DNA of 64,000 bases from Caulobacterales bacterium (GTDB lineage Bacteria; Pseudomonadota; Alphaproteobacteria; Caulobacterales; Aquidulcibacteraceae): assembly GCA_017303355.1 (NCBI GenBank), contig JAFLCU010000007.1, positions 1 through 64,000 of the forward strand, given 5' to 3'. The translations under genes and the position numbers were made by a program. Under the pieces are notes generated by a model that worked only from the letters and a program-made list of their open reading frames with translations, was not told the origin of the DNA and did not search any database. This document shows, piece after piece, positions 26,247-36,272 of the stretch; positions within the stretch are counted from its first letter, which is position 1, and every line of letters begins with the position of its first letter.

Positions 26247-27851
26247 TCAGCCGTCGAAGCCCGGCGGCAAGCCGCCTCCCCCGTTGCTGGGCCCACGCTC
26301 ACGCTTAAAGGCGGCGCGAACCTCGCCGATGGTTACCGCCCGCACCAGGAAGGCGACCACGAAATAGAACGTGCCGCCCGCCAGGATCAGCAGCGCGATC
26401 GATGCTTCCTTCGAGCCAAGCCGCGCCTCCAGCCACGCACGGTTGGCATTGCCGAACCAGAGCACGGCAAACAGGATCGCCGAGGCCAGCACGATACGCA
26501 GCAATCGGCCGAACGCAGCCGGCGTCGGCCCGTAGGCGCCCTGCTTCACCAACGCGCGGATCATCAGCAACACGTTGAGCCACGCCGCCGTCGAGGTGGC
26601 GATCGCGAGACCCGGGAAACCCGCCACGCCAATCGAGCGCAAGCCGAAGAAGAGCGCCGCGCCAAACACGACGTTCAGCACCATAGAAGTGATCGCGTAG
26701 CGCATCGGCGCTTTCGTATCTTCGCGCGCGAAGAACGCCGGCGCATAGATTTTCGCCAGCACGAACGCCGGCACGCCCCAGCCATAATGGATCAGCGCCA
26801 TCGCCGCGTTGTTGGCGTCTTCCACGGTGAAAGCGCCACGCGTGTAGAGGCCTTCGAGCAGATAGCCCGGCATGGCGAGGATCGCCGCCGCCGCCGGCAG
26901 CGTGAACGCCATCGAAAGCGCCACCGCTTCGTCCAGCGCACTGCGCGCACCGGGCGCATCGCCCTCCTGCACCAAGCGCGACAAACGCGGCAGCATGGCC
27001 ACGCCCACCGCGATGCCGATCAGGCCAAGCGGCAGCTGATACAAGCGATCCGCGACATTGAGATATGTGATCGCGCCTTGCTCAAACGACGCGAGCGCCT
27101 GGCTGATCATCACATTGATCTGCAACGCTCCGCCCGCGATCGCGCCCGGCACCGCCAGTGCGATCAAGCGTTTCACGCCGGGCGTCACGCGCGGCAACGG
27201 AAAGCGCGCTTTCATGCCCGCGCGTCGCGCGCCGGCCCACACCCAAATCGCCTGCAACACGCCGGAAATCGAAACGCCGGTGATCGCCGCGAGCGCCGCG
27301 TGTTCCGGCGTGTCATGCACCAGCGCTACCGCGACCAACTGACAGAGGTTGAACAGAATCGGCGCGGCGGCGGCGGCGAAGAACTTGCCGCGCGCATTAA
27401 GCACCCCGGAAAACAACGTCGCCGCCGACATCGCGACCAGATACGGCATGGCGATTTGCGTCAACAGGTTCGCCAGCGCCATCGCTTCGGGATTATCGGC
27501 GTAGCCGGCGAACAGCGCGCGATTGATCCAACTCATCGCCACAATGGCGATCGCACTCAGCACGCCCGTGACGAGCAACAGAATGGAGAGCGCCTCGGCC
27601 GCGAGTTGATCGGCGGCATCCTGCCCTTCCGCCGCGAGCGTCTTCGAATAGACCGGCACGAAGGCTTGGCTGAACGCGCCTTCCGCGAACAGCCGTCGAA
27701 ACAAATTGGGAAAACGCAGCGCCGCGAAGAACGCGTCCGCGACAGGCCCCGCGCCGAGTGCGGCCGCCAACACCAAATCGCGCGCGAAACCAAACAAGCG
27801 CGACACGAGGGTCAGACCGCCGATCACGGCAGTATTGCGGGCGAGACTCAT
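26247..27851 (-). CDS. murJ: Lipid II flippase MurJ
   Basis: This 534-residue MOP-superfamily protein has about fourteen transmembrane helices. It starts LARNTAVIGGLTLVSRLFGF followed by ARDLVLAAALGAGPVADAFF, the MurJ signature with the conserved arginine and aspartate. The RLFAEGAFSQAFVPVYSK segment is also diagnostic. It flips undecaprenyl-PP-linked peptidoglycan precursor across the inner membrane. A glycine-rich C-terminal tail (SNGGGGLPPGFDG) is added. It is downstream of glnD by 27 nt on the same strand. Confidence 0.97.
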   Translation of the reverse strand: MSLARNTAVIGGLTLVSRLFGFARDLVLAAALGAGPVADAFFAALRFPNLFRRLFAEGAFSQAFVPVYSKTLAAEGQDAADQLAAEALSILLLVTGVLSAIAIVAMSWINRALFAGYADNPEAMALANLLTQIAMPYLVAMSAATLFSGVLNARGKFFAAAAAPILFNLCQLVAVALVHDTPEHAALAAITGVSISGVLQAIWVWAGARRAGMKARFPLPRVTPGVKRLIALAVPGAIAGGALQINVMISQALASFEQGAITYLNVADRLYQLPLGLIGIAVGVAMLPRLSRLVQEGDAPGARSALDEAVALSMAFTLPAAAAILAMPGYLLEGLYTRGAFTVEDANNAAMALIHYGWGVPAFVLAKIYAPAFFAREDTKAPMRYAITSMVLNVVFGAALFFGLRSIGVAGFPGLAIATSTAAWLNVLLMIRALVKQGAYGPTPAAFGRLLRIVLASAILFAVLWFGNANRAWLEARLGSKEASIALLILAGGTFYFVVAFLVRAVTIGEVRAAFKRERGPSNGGGGLPPGFDG

Positions 27852-27878
27852 GGATTCCCCAGGAAGCGGCGCGCGTGT

Positions 27879-30698
27879 CTAGCGCGCCGTCGAGGCCCGC
27901 GCCACCGCCAATGGCGCACGCGCGGGGTCGGCAGGCGCGGCGGGCTCACCGGCGCGCAAAATCTCCTCAAGTTTTGCACGAACCGATGCGATGCGGCGCG
28001 GATTGGCGATTTGCCCGCCGCCCTCTTCTTCCTGCACATAGAACACGTCCGCAGCGCGCTCGCCATATGTATCGATATGCGCGCTGACGATGGAGACGCC
28101 CGCTTCCGCGCACACATGCGCAAGATCGGCCAGCAAGCCCAGACGGTCACGGCCCGACGCCTCGATCACCGTCGCCTGCGGCGTCAGATCATTGTCGATT
28201 CGCACCCAGGGTTCGATGGCGAACGCGGCGTTGCGGCGCGAAGGGGCTTTCGCGGCTGGCGGCGCATGATCGGCAAGTGCTGCGCGATTGAGGCGCGCGA
28301 CGAGGCCTTCAAGCACGCCCGCGTCCTGTTCGCCGAACGGCTTGTGATCCGTGGTCTGGATCGAGAATACATCGAACGCGGCGCCATCTTTGGTGGTGTG
28401 CACGCGGGCGCCGGCGATGTCGGCGCCGCTCGCGGAAATCGCGGCGGCCAAACTCGCGAACAGACGCGGCCTATCGCCGGCATAGACGAGCACCTCGGTG
28501 ATGCCTTGCACGGGCCGCAAACGCGCCGCGACGTGCGGGATCGCTTTCGCGCGCCGCGCGCTTTGCACCTCTTGCGCGTGCCAGCGTAGCGCATCCGCGT
28601 CGTGGCTCAGCCAATAGCCATCTTCCAGCACGTCGAGCCAGCCATTGAGCACGCCGTCGCTGGCGCCCAGATCCTTCATCAGGCGCGCCTTGGCTTCGCC
28701 AGCGATCGCCGCCAGATGCTCGCGCACGCCCTCTTCGTCCGAGCGGCCGCCATGTAGCGCTGCTTCAGTGAGACGATAGAGGTCGCGCAGCAGCTGACCC
28801 TTCCAATCGTTCCAGACGCTGGGGCCAACGGCGCGAATATCCGAAACCGTAAGCACCAAGAGCAGGCGCAGACGCTCCACATTGCCGACAAGCTTGGCGA
28901 ACTGCGCCACGGTGCGCGGATCGCCAATATCGCGCTTTTGCGCCACATCGCTCATGACGAGGTGATTGCCGACAAGCCAGCCGACGAGATCGACTTCTTC
29001 CTGCGGCAGCCCCAAGCGCTCACACGCGGCGCGCGCCGATTTTTCGCCTTCGATCTGCTGATCGCCTTCGCCCTTGCCGGTGTCGTGCAAGAGCATGGCA
29101 AGATAAAGCGCGCGGCGATTGATGATCTTGGAGAAAATCTCGGTCGAGAGCGGATGCTGCTTGTTGTGATGGCCGTGCTCGATCTCCGACATCGCGTCGA
29201 TCGCCTGCAGCGTATGCTCATCCACGGTGTAGTGGTGATACATATTGAACTGCATCTGCGCGACGATGCGGCCGAATTCCGGTAGGAATTTTCCCAACAC
29301 GCCGGCTTCGTTCATCAGCCGCAACGCCGCGCCAGGATGATGCTTTGAGGCGGCGACCTCAAGGAACGCGGCGCGTGAATCGCTATCCTTGCGCCACGCG
29401 GGCGCCAGCGCGCGCACGCGACGGCTCGCCTCCCCCAAAGCCGCGGGGTGCACATCAAGGTCGCGCTTATCGGCGATCTCGAACAAGCGAATGAGGTTCG
29501 CGGGCGTATCGAACACATTGGCGGAATTGATGTTGAGCCGACCGGCTTCGACGTGAAACCCAGGCTCAACCTGAGTTGGCGCTTTCTTCGCGCCGGGAAG
29601 CAGGCGCTGCATGCCCTTCGGCGCATTCTTGGCGTCGTCCGCCTCGAGCTTGGCGCACAGCACCCGCGTCAGCGCGCCGACTTCTTTCACGACCAGGAAA
29701 TAGCGCTTCATGAAGCGCTCGACGGCCGTGTGATTGGCGCGCTGGCCATAACCCAAGCGCTTCGCCAGCTCCGGCTGCAGATCGAATGTCAGCTTCTCCT
29801 CGGCGCGGCCGGTGATGAAATGCAGATGGCAACGCACGGTCCAAAGGAATTCCGCCGCGCGGCGGAAAGCGTTGCGCTCCTCGGTCGTGAACACGCCGGC
29901 TTCGACATAGTCGCGCGGCTGGGTGAAGCCGTAGCGATGGCGCGCGAGCCAGAACAGCGTGTGCAGATCGCGCAGCCCGCCCTTGCCCTCCTTCACGTTG
30001 GGCTCGACCATGTAGCGGGTGGCGCCGATGCGCTGGTGGCGCTCGTCGCGCTCTTTCAGCTTCGCGGCGATGAAGCCCGCCTGATCGCGCTCCGCCACGT
30101 CCTTGCGGAAGCGCGTGGCGAGTTCCTCGAACAGCGAAGCGTCGCCAGCCAAGCGCCGCGCTTCGAGAGTGGCTGTGCGGATGGTGTGATCCTCGCGCGC
30201 GAGCTTCAGGCTCTCATCAACATTGCGTGAGGCATGGCCGACCTTAAGGCCCATGTCCCAGAGCATGTAGAGCATGTATTCGGTGACGCTCTCGGAGAAC
30301 GGCGTCTGCTTGTAGGCCCTAAGGAATAGCAGATCGAGATCGGAGGACGGCGCGAGTTCGCCGCGGCCATAGCCGCCCACCGCCACCACGGCGAAGCGCT
30401 CGCCCTCCGTCGGATTGCGTGCGCGGAAGATGTGCGTCGTCGTATAATCGTAGAGCGCGCTGACCACCTCATCGGCGACCGCCGCTAGTAAGCGCGCGAC
30501 CGCTAAGCCATTTTCGCCAGCCTCGAGCCGCTCCTTGGCGATCATTCGCCCCCGAAACAATGCGCCGTGCAGCAGCGCACGCACGCGCGGGCGCGCGCTA
30601 TCGCCTTCGGCCTGGTAGGCGGCGCTGAGCTGCGCGCGCAGCCGCAAGCCGTCGACGACGTGTTCGATGCGGGCAGGTTTCAGGCGCGCGACGGACAT
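27879..30698 (-). CDS. glnD: Bifunctional uridylyltransferase/uridylyl-removing enzyme (PII modification)
   Basis: This 939-residue nitrogen sensor uridylylates and deuridylylates PII proteins. The nucleotidyltransferase motif GGYGRGELAPSSDLDLLFL is near 108-126. The HD phosphohydrolase domain has YHHYTVDEHTLQAIDAM and LLHDTGKGEGDQQ. Two C-terminal ACT domains (TEVLVYAGDRPRLFASLAAA; TVIEASGRDRLGLLADLAHV) sense glutamine. All domains are intact. It is divergent from the small gene at 30872 across 173 nt. Confidence 0.98.
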   Translation of the reverse strand: MSVARLKPARIEHVVDGLRLRAQLSAAYQAEGDSARPRVRALLHGALFRGRMIAKERLEAGENGLAVARLLAAVADEVVSALYDYTTTHIFRARNPTEGERFAVVAVGGYGRGELAPSSDLDLLFLRAYKQTPFSESVTEYMLYMLWDMGLKVGHASRNVDESLKLAREDHTIRTATLEARRLAGDASLFEELATRFRKDVAERDQAGFIAAKLKERDERHQRIGATRYMVEPNVKEGKGGLRDLHTLFWLARHRYGFTQPRDYVEAGVFTTEERNAFRRAAEFLWTVRCHLHFITGRAEEKLTFDLQPELAKRLGYGQRANHTAVERFMKRYFLVVKEVGALTRVLCAKLEADDAKNAPKGMQRLLPGAKKAPTQVEPGFHVEAGRLNINSANVFDTPANLIRLFEIADKRDLDVHPAALGEASRRVRALAPAWRKDSDSRAAFLEVAASKHHPGAALRLMNEAGVLGKFLPEFGRIVAQMQFNMYHHYTVDEHTLQAIDAMSEIEHGHHNKQHPLSTEIFSKIINRRALYLAMLLHDTGKGEGDQQIEGEKSARAACERLGLPQEEVDLVGWLVGNHLVMSDVAQKRDIGDPRTVAQFAKLVGNVERLRLLLVLTVSDIRAVGPSVWNDWKGQLLRDLYRLTEAALHGGRSDEEGVREHLAAIAGEAKARLMKDLGASDGVLNGWLDVLEDGYWLSHDADALRWHAQEVQSARRAKAIPHVAARLRPVQGITEVLVYAGDRPRLFASLAAAISASGADIAGARVHTTKDGAAFDVFSIQTTDHKPFGEQDAGVLEGLVARLNRAALADHAPPAAKAPSRRNAAFAIEPWVRIDNDLTPQATVIEASGRDRLGLLADLAHVCAEAGVSIVSAHIDTYGERAADVFYVQEEEGGGQIANPRRIASVRAKLEEILRAGEPAAPADPARAPLAVARASTAR

Positions 30699-30871
30699 GT
30701 CATTGCGGTTTCGTCATTCTGGATTATTGCGTTCGTTCTAGGTGCGGAAGGCGCCATCGTAACAGGCACGCGGACGTGACTTCTCTGTAAATCGCATAAC
30801 GCAAACTTGCCTCATTTCGCGGGCACAGCCAAAGGTATAAGCGACGTTCGCTTCCTGGGAGACTCTCCGAC

Positions 30872-31231
30872 ATGCGCAGTAAGGGCGGAAAGACCATTCG
30901 GCTCAATCCGGTTGATGAGGATCACCAAGTGACTGATCACCCGGCGCGCGCTGGGCTTGAAGCTCTGATGGATCAAAAGCTGTTCGCGCAGCGCATTCGC
31001 AGCGAACGCTCCGCCGCATATTGGTTCGCCGCCTCGCTTTGGGGCTTTTCCGGCCTGATCCTAGGCGCGCTGATGGGCGTCTATATCACGCTCGTGGTGC
31101 AGACCGGCTCGGCCGATATTTGGCGCGAAAACTTCATCGCCGGCGCCGCCGCCGACGCCGCGCAAGACAGCGTCAACCGCCGTCCGTCCCTGCTGCCCAG
31201 CGATGGCGGCCCGCCGCAACAGCAACCGTAA
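30872..31231 (+). CDS. Single-pass membrane protein, unknown function
   Basis: This 119-residue protein has a charged N-terminus (MRSKGGKTIRLNPVDEDHQV) and one membrane helix at about 48-72 (YWFAASLWGFSGLILGALMG, then VYITLVV). A periplasmic or cytoplasmic Pro/Gln-rich tail ends GGPPQQQP. GGGAG lies about 10 bases before the ATG (tgggagactctccgac). I recognise no domain. It stands alone on the plus strand between glnD and mutS and its stop is adjacent to the mutS stop (31231/31233). Confidence 0.75.
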   Translation: MRSKGGKTIRLNPVDEDHQVTDHPARAGLEALMDQKLFAQRIRSERSAAYWFAASLWGFSGLILGALMGVYITLVVQTGSADIWRENFIAGAAADAAQDSVNRRPSLLPSDGGPPQQQP

Positions 31232-31232
31232 G

Positions 31233-33899
31233 CTAGTCTTCCGCTTTGAGGGCCTTGAGCCGGTAGAGCACCTCAAGCGCTTCTTTTGGCGACAAATTAT
31301 CGGGATTGATTTCAGCCAGCGCCGCCTCAAGCGGCGCTGGCGCTGTTTCAGCCATCACTTGCGCGAACAGCGGCAAATCCTCGGCGATTTCGACTCGCGT
31401 GGCGCCGCCATTAGCTTCCAGGCGCGCCAACACCGCCCGCGCCCGCTCGACCGCGCTTTTTGGCAAGCCCGCGAGCTTGGCGACCTGAATACCGTAGGAT
31501 CGGTCCGCAGGGCCTGGCGACACCTCGTGCAGGAATACGAGATCGCCCTTCCATTCCTTGGCGCGAAGATGCGCGTTGGCCCCGGCCTCCAGCTTGTCCG
31601 CTAGCCGCGTCAGCTCGTGATAGTGCGTGGCGAACACGGCGCGGCAGCGATTGGCCTCGTGCAGGTGCTCAGCCACAGCCCAGGCGATGGCCAGACCATC
31701 GAACGTCGCCGTGCCGCGCCCGATCTCGTCCAACACAACAAGCGCGCGGGAACCAGCCTGGTTCAGGATCGCGGCGGTCTCGACCATTTCGGTCATGAAG
31801 GTGGAGCGGCCGCGCGAAAGATCGTCGGAGGCGCCCACGCGCGCGAACACCCGATCGACGATGCCAAGCCGCAGCTTCTTCGCCGGCACGTACGATCCGG
31901 CTTGCGCCAGCACGGCCAGCAAAGCGATCTGGCGCAGATAGGTGCTCTTGCCGGCCATGTTCGGGCCGGTGACAACGACAAGGCGCGGACCGCTGCGGCC
32001 CTCGGCGTCAAGACGCGCATCGTTGGGCGTAAAACCCTGCCCCTCGCGCCGCACGCCCTCTTCCACCACGGGATGGCGCGCGGATTCCGCCAGCAGCGCC
32101 GATGAATCATCGATCTCGGGGCGCGTCGCCTGTGCTTCCTCGGCCCATTCGGCCAAACCCGCCGCCACGTCGAGCGCGGCGAGCGCGTCAGCCGCGCCGC
32201 GAATGTCGGCCTCGTTGGCGCCCGCGCGGGCGGCGAATTCCTTAAACAGCGCCAGCTCGCGCGCCAGCGCGGCATCACCCGCGCGGGCGATCTTCGCATC
32301 CAGCTCCGCCAGTTCTGTCGTCGTGAAGCGGATCGAGCCGGCATTGGTTTGGCGATGAATGAAGCGCGCATTGTGTGGCGGCGCCATCAGCGCTTCCGCC
32401 TGCTTGGTCGTCGCGTCGATATGATAGCCCAGCACATTGTTGTGCTTAAGCTTCAAGCCGGCGATGCCGGTTTCTTCCGCGTAGCGCGCCTGCAGCGCGG
32501 CGATCACCTTGCGGCTATCGTCCCGCAGCGCGCGCGTTTCATCGAGCGTCGCGTCATAACCGGACGCGATAAAACTGCCGTCACGCGCCAGCAGCGGCAT
32601 CTCCGGCGCGAGCGCGCGCTCCAACGTTTGCGCCAAGCTCGCCGCGCCCTCGTGCGCCGCGAGTGAAAGCGCCGCGCATGCGTGCGCGACCTCGCCGGGC
32701 GCCGCATCTGAAAAACCCATGCAGCGCGCAGCGGCGCGATCGCCAGCCATCAAGCCATCACGCACCTGCGCCAAATCACGCGGGCCGCCGCGGCCGAGCG
32801 CCAAGCGCGTGAGCGCGCGCGCCAGATCGCCAGCAGCGCGCAATTCCTGGCGCACGCCTTTGCGCCGCTGTGGTTCGTCCAAGAAAAACTGCACCGCATC
32901 GAGCCGCGCGCCGATCGCCGCGACATCGGTCAGCGGCCGGCTGACCCGCTCCGCCAACAAACGCCCGCCAGCCGATGTCACCGTGCGATCGACGCAGGCC
33001 AGCAATGAGCCATCGCGACCGCCCCGCACCGAGCGCTCGATTTCAAGCGCGGCGCGCGTGGCCGCGTCGATCGCCATGAAGGCGCGCTCGCCGTTGCGGC
33101 GCGGCGGCGTCAAGCGCGGTGCGGCCCCCGCTTGCGTGAGCTCGATATAATCGAGCAGCAACCCCATGGCGGACAATTCGGGCGCGCCGAACTCGCCGAA
33201 CGCATCGAGCGCGGCCACTTCGAACGCCGCCTTGATGCGCCGCTCGGCGGATTTCGCATCGGCCTTCACCGCAGGGCGCATCGTCAACGTCGCGCCGACA
33301 ATGCGCGCGGCCTCGTTCACATGCGCGGCGTCGGCTTCACTCACGAGCAATTCGGCCGGCGCAAGCGCGGCCAGCTCCTCCTCGACCTCGATCGATTTCA
33401 AGGCGCGCGTCTCAAAGGCGCCGGTTGAAACATCCGCCCACGCGATCGCGCCGGCCTCGCCCGCAAACGCCACCGCCGCCAGGCGGTTGGCGGCGCGCGC
33501 ATCGAGCAGCCCCTCTTCCGTCAGCGTGCCCGGCGTGACCACGCGCACAACGCCGCGCTGCACGATTGATTTCGAGCCGCGCTTCTTCGCTTCCGCCGGA
33601 TCCTCAAGCTGTTCGCAGAGCGCTACCTTGAAGCCGGCGCGCACGAGCTTCGACAGATAGTTCTCCGCCTGATGCCACGGTACGCCCGCCATCGGGATCG
33701 GCTCGCCGCCATGCTGGCCGCGCTTGGTGAGCGCGATGCCAACCGCGCCCGCCGCTTTCACCGCGTCGTCAAAGAACAGCTCGTAGAAATCACCCATGCG
33801 GAAGAAGAGCAGCGAATCCGGATACTGCTCCTTGGCCGCGAGATATTGCGCCATGAACGGCGTCGCGCGCACGGGCGGCGGGGAAGAAGAATCGGGCAC
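31233..33899 (-). CDS. mutS: DNA mismatch repair protein MutS
   Basis: This 888-residue mismatch sensor has the N-terminal mismatch-binding motif [17 protein letters not shown], with the F-x-E-like Phe and Glu. The connector, lever and clamp domains follow. The ABC-type ATPase has Walker [18 protein letters not shown] and the signature segment [16 protein letters not shown] with [15 protein letters not shown]. The C-terminal dimerisation segment ends [13 protein letters not shown]. The gene is intact. It is divergent from maeB with overlapping upstream regions (97 nt between starts). Confidence 0.98.
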   Translation of the reverse strand: MPDSSSPPPVRATPFMAQYLAAKEQYPDSLLFFRMGDFYELFFDDAVKAAGAVGIALTKRGQHGGEPIPMAGVPWHQAENYLSKLVRAGFKVALCEQLEDPAEAKKRGSKSIVQRGVVRVVTPGTLTEEGLLDARAANRLAAVAFAGEAGAIAWADVSTGAFETRALKSIEVEEELAALAPAELLVSEADAAHVNEAARIVGATLTMRPAVKADAKSAERRIKAAFEVAALDAFGEFGAPELSAMGLLLDYIELTQAGAAPRLTPPRRNGERAFMAIDAATRAALEIERSVRGGRDGSLLACVDRTVTSAGGRLLAERVSRPLTDVAAIGARLDAVQFFLDEPQRRKGVRQELRAAGDLARALTRLALGRGGPRDLAQVRDGLMAGDRAAARCMGFSDAAPGEVAHACAALSLAAHEGAASLAQTLERALAPEMPLLARDGSFIASGYDATLDETRALRDDSRKVIAALQARYAEETGIAGLKLKHNNVLGYHIDATTKQAEALMAPPHNARFIHRQTNAGSIRFTTTELAELDAKIARAGDAALARELALFKEFAARAGANEADIRGAADALAALDVAAGLAEWAEEAQATRPEIDDSSALLAESARHPVVEEGVRREGQGFTPNDARLDAEGRSGPRLVVVTGPNMAGKSTYLRQIALLAVLAQAGSYVPAKKLRLGIVDRVFARVGASDDLSRGRSTFMTEMVETAAILNQAGSRALVVLDEIGRGTATFDGLAIAWAVAEHLHEANRCRAVFATHYHELTRLADKLEAGANAHLRAKEWKGDLVFLHEVSPGPADRSYGIQVAKLAGLPKSAVERARAVLARLEANGGATRVEIAEDLPLFAQVMAETAPAPLEAALAEINPDNLSPKEALEVLYRLKALKAED

Positions 33900-33995
33900 G
33901 GGTGATGTTTAGCCCCATGCCGCAGGGACTTCCAATTGACGCGACAGGACCCACCGCTAGGGTGCCGGCACATTCAAAGCCCTATCCCAGAGCCC

Positions 33996-36272
33996 ATGCC
34001 CGACACGAAAAAGACCTTCACCGACGCCGAGGCGCTGGACTTTCACCGCCTGCCCACGCCCGGCAAAATTTCCATCACACCGACCAAGCCGATGGCGACC
34101 CAGCGCGACCTCTCGCTCGCCTATTCGCCCGGCGTCGCCGTGCCCGTGCGGGCCATCGCCGAGGATGTGGATAAAGCCTATGACTACACGTCCAAGGGCA
34201 ATCTGGTCGCCGTCATTTCCAACGGCACGGCGATCTTGGGTCTCGGCAATCTGGGCGCGATGGCGTCCAAGCCGGTGATGGAAGGCAAGAGCGTTCTGTT
34301 CAAACGCTTCGCCGACGTGGATTCGATCGACATCGAGGTGACGACGCAGGACGTCGAGGAATTCATCACCACCGTCCGCAATATCGGGCCGACCTTCGGC
34401 GGCATCAATCTGGAGGACATCAAGTCCCCGGAATGCTTCATCATCGAAAGCCGCCTGCGCGACGAACTCGATATTCCGGTCTTCCATGACGATCAGCACG
34501 GCACCGCGATCATCGCCGCCGCCGGCCTGCTCAATGCGTGCGAACTCACCGGGCGCAAGCTGCAGGACATCAAGGTCGTGGTCAGCGGCGCCGGCGCGGC
34601 GGGGCTTTCGTGCATCGGCCTGATCAAGCAGCTCGGCGTGCCGAACGACAACGTCATCGTCTGCGACCGCGAAGGCGTCGTCTATCGTGGCCGCGAGAAA
34701 GGCATGGACCAGTTCAAGTCCGTGCACGCGATCGACACGAAAGCACGCACGCTGGCGGATGCGCTGAAAGGCGCCGACGTATTCATGGGGCTTTCCGCCG
34801 CCGGCGCGATGACCAAGGACATGGTCAAGTCGATGGCGAAGAAGCCGATCATCTTCGCGATGGCCAATCCCGATCCCGAGATCACGCCGGAAGACGTGCA
34901 CGAGGTCCGCGGCGACGCCATCGTCGCCACCGGGCGCTCGGACTATCCAAACCAAGTCAACAACGTGCTTGGCTTTCCTTACATCTTCCGCGGCGCGCTC
35001 GATGTGCGCGCGCGCACCATCAATGAGGAGATGAAGGTCGCCGCCGCGCGCGCGCTGGCCGACCTCGCCAAGCAAGACGTGCCCGATGAGGTGGCCGCCG
35101 CCTATCACGGCCGACGCCTGAAATTTGGCCCCGATTACATCATCCCTACCCCGTTCGATCCGCGCCTGATTTCAGTCATTCCGCCCTATGTGGCGCAGGC
35201 GGCGATGGACACGGGCGTCGCGCGCAAGCCGATCGCCGACATGGAAGCGTACCGGCACAGCCTCGCCCAGCGCCTCGATCCTACGGCGGCGATGATCCAG
35301 CGCGTGCAAACCTTGGTGCGCCGCGCGCCGAAATGCATCGTGTTCGCCGAGGGCGAAGAGCCCGCCGTGATCCGCGCGGCCTACGCGTTCCAGGAATCTG
35401 GCCTGGGTCGCGCCGTGCTGGTCGGCCGCGAGGAATTGGTGCACGCCAATATGGCGCAAGTCGGCGTGCCGGAAGGCGCCAGCCTCAACATCGTCAACGC
35501 GCGCCTCTCCGAGCACAACGCCGCCTACGCGGATTATCTCTACAAGCGCCTGCAGCGCTTCGGCCTGCTCTATCGCGACGTGCAGCGCCTGGTGAACCAG
35601 GATCGCAACGCGTTTGGCGCATGCATGGTCGCACTGGGTCACGCCGACGGCATGGTCACCGGCACGACGCGCAATTACGCAACCGCGCTTGAAGATGTGC
35701 TGCGCGTGATCGACCCCGCGCCGCGCGAGCGGCCGATGGGGATGTCGATCGTGCTCTCGAAGGGGCGCACGCTCTTCATCGCCGATACGGCCGTGGCCGA
35801 ATTCCCCGACGCGCCTGAGCTGGCGCAGATCGTGCTGCAATCGGCGGCGATGGCCAAGCAATTCGGCGTTACGCCGCGCGTGGCGCTGGTTTCGCACTCC
35901 ACCTTCGGCAATCCGAAGATGGAGCGCTCCGAAAAAATTCGCGCCGCTGTTTCAATTCTCGATCGCCGCGAAGACACCGATTTCGAATACGAGGGCGAGA
36001 TGAATGTCGACGTCGCGCTCAATCCGGATGTGCGCGAGCTTTATCCGTTCTCACGCCTCTCCGAGCCGGCGAACGTGCTGGTGATGCCTGCGATCCACTC
36101 GGCCTCGATCTCGACGAGCCTGCTCGCGACCGCGGGCGACGCCACCGTGATCGGCCCGGTGCTCACCGGCCTGGCCAAGCCCATCCAGATCGCCCCGCTC
36201 GGCGCGACCGTCTCCGACATCGTCACCTTCGCGACCTTGGCGGCGTTCCAATCCGCCGAAAGCGACGACTAA
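33996..36272 (+). CDS. maeB: NADP-dependent malic enzyme with C-terminal phosphotransacetylase domain
   Basis: This 758-residue enzyme decarboxylates malate to pyruvate. I use the ATG at 33996 (MPDTKKTFTDAEALDFHRLP). The malic N-domain has DLSLAYSPGVAVP and VFHDDQHGTAIIAAAGLLNA, with the metal ligands. The NAD(P) Rossmann motif is VVSGAGAAGLSCIGL. From about 440 to the end is a phosphate acetyl/butyryltransferase-like domain (IDPAPRERPMGMSIVLSKGR), usually regulatory in MaeB, binding acetyl-CoA. The mutS-maeB divergent arrangement is common. The 3' end overlaps the AmpG-like gene by 4 nt. Confidence 0.97.
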   Translation: MPDTKKTFTDAEALDFHRLPTPGKISITPTKPMATQRDLSLAYSPGVAVPVRAIAEDVDKAYDYTSKGNLVAVISNGTAILGLGNLGAMASKPVMEGKSVLFKRFADVDSIDIEVTTQDVEEFITTVRNIGPTFGGINLEDIKSPECFIIESRLRDELDIPVFHDDQHGTAIIAAAGLLNACELTGRKLQDIKVVVSGAGAAGLSCIGLIKQLGVPNDNVIVCDREGVVYRGREKGMDQFKSVHAIDTKARTLADALKGADVFMGLSAAGAMTKDMVKSMAKKPIIFAMANPDPEITPEDVHEVRGDAIVATGRSDYPNQVNNVLGFPYIFRGALDVRARTINEEMKVAAARALADLAKQDVPDEVAAAYHGRRLKFGPDYIIPTPFDPRLISVIPPYVAQAAMDTGVARKPIADMEAYRHSLAQRLDPTAAMIQRVQTLVRRAPKCIVFAEGEEPAVIRAAYAFQESGLGRAVLVGREELVHANMAQVGVPEGASLNIVNARLSEHNAAYADYLYKRLQRFGLLYRDVQRLVNQDRNAFGACMVALGHADGMVTGTTRNYATALEDVLRVIDPAPRERPMGMSIVLSKGRTLFIADTAVAEFPDAPELAQIVLQSAAMAKQFGVTPRVALVSHSTFGNPKMERSEKIRAAVSILDRREDTDFEYEGEMNVDVALNPDVRELYPFSRLSEPANVLVMPAIHSASISTSLLATAGDATVIGPVLTGLAKPIQIAPLGATVSDIVTFATLAAFQSAESDD

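Noticed and set aside
26097..28589. Long plus-strand open frame opposite murJ and glnD
   Set aside because: Arg/His-rich shadow of murJ/glnD; no recognisable domain and no ribosome binding site.
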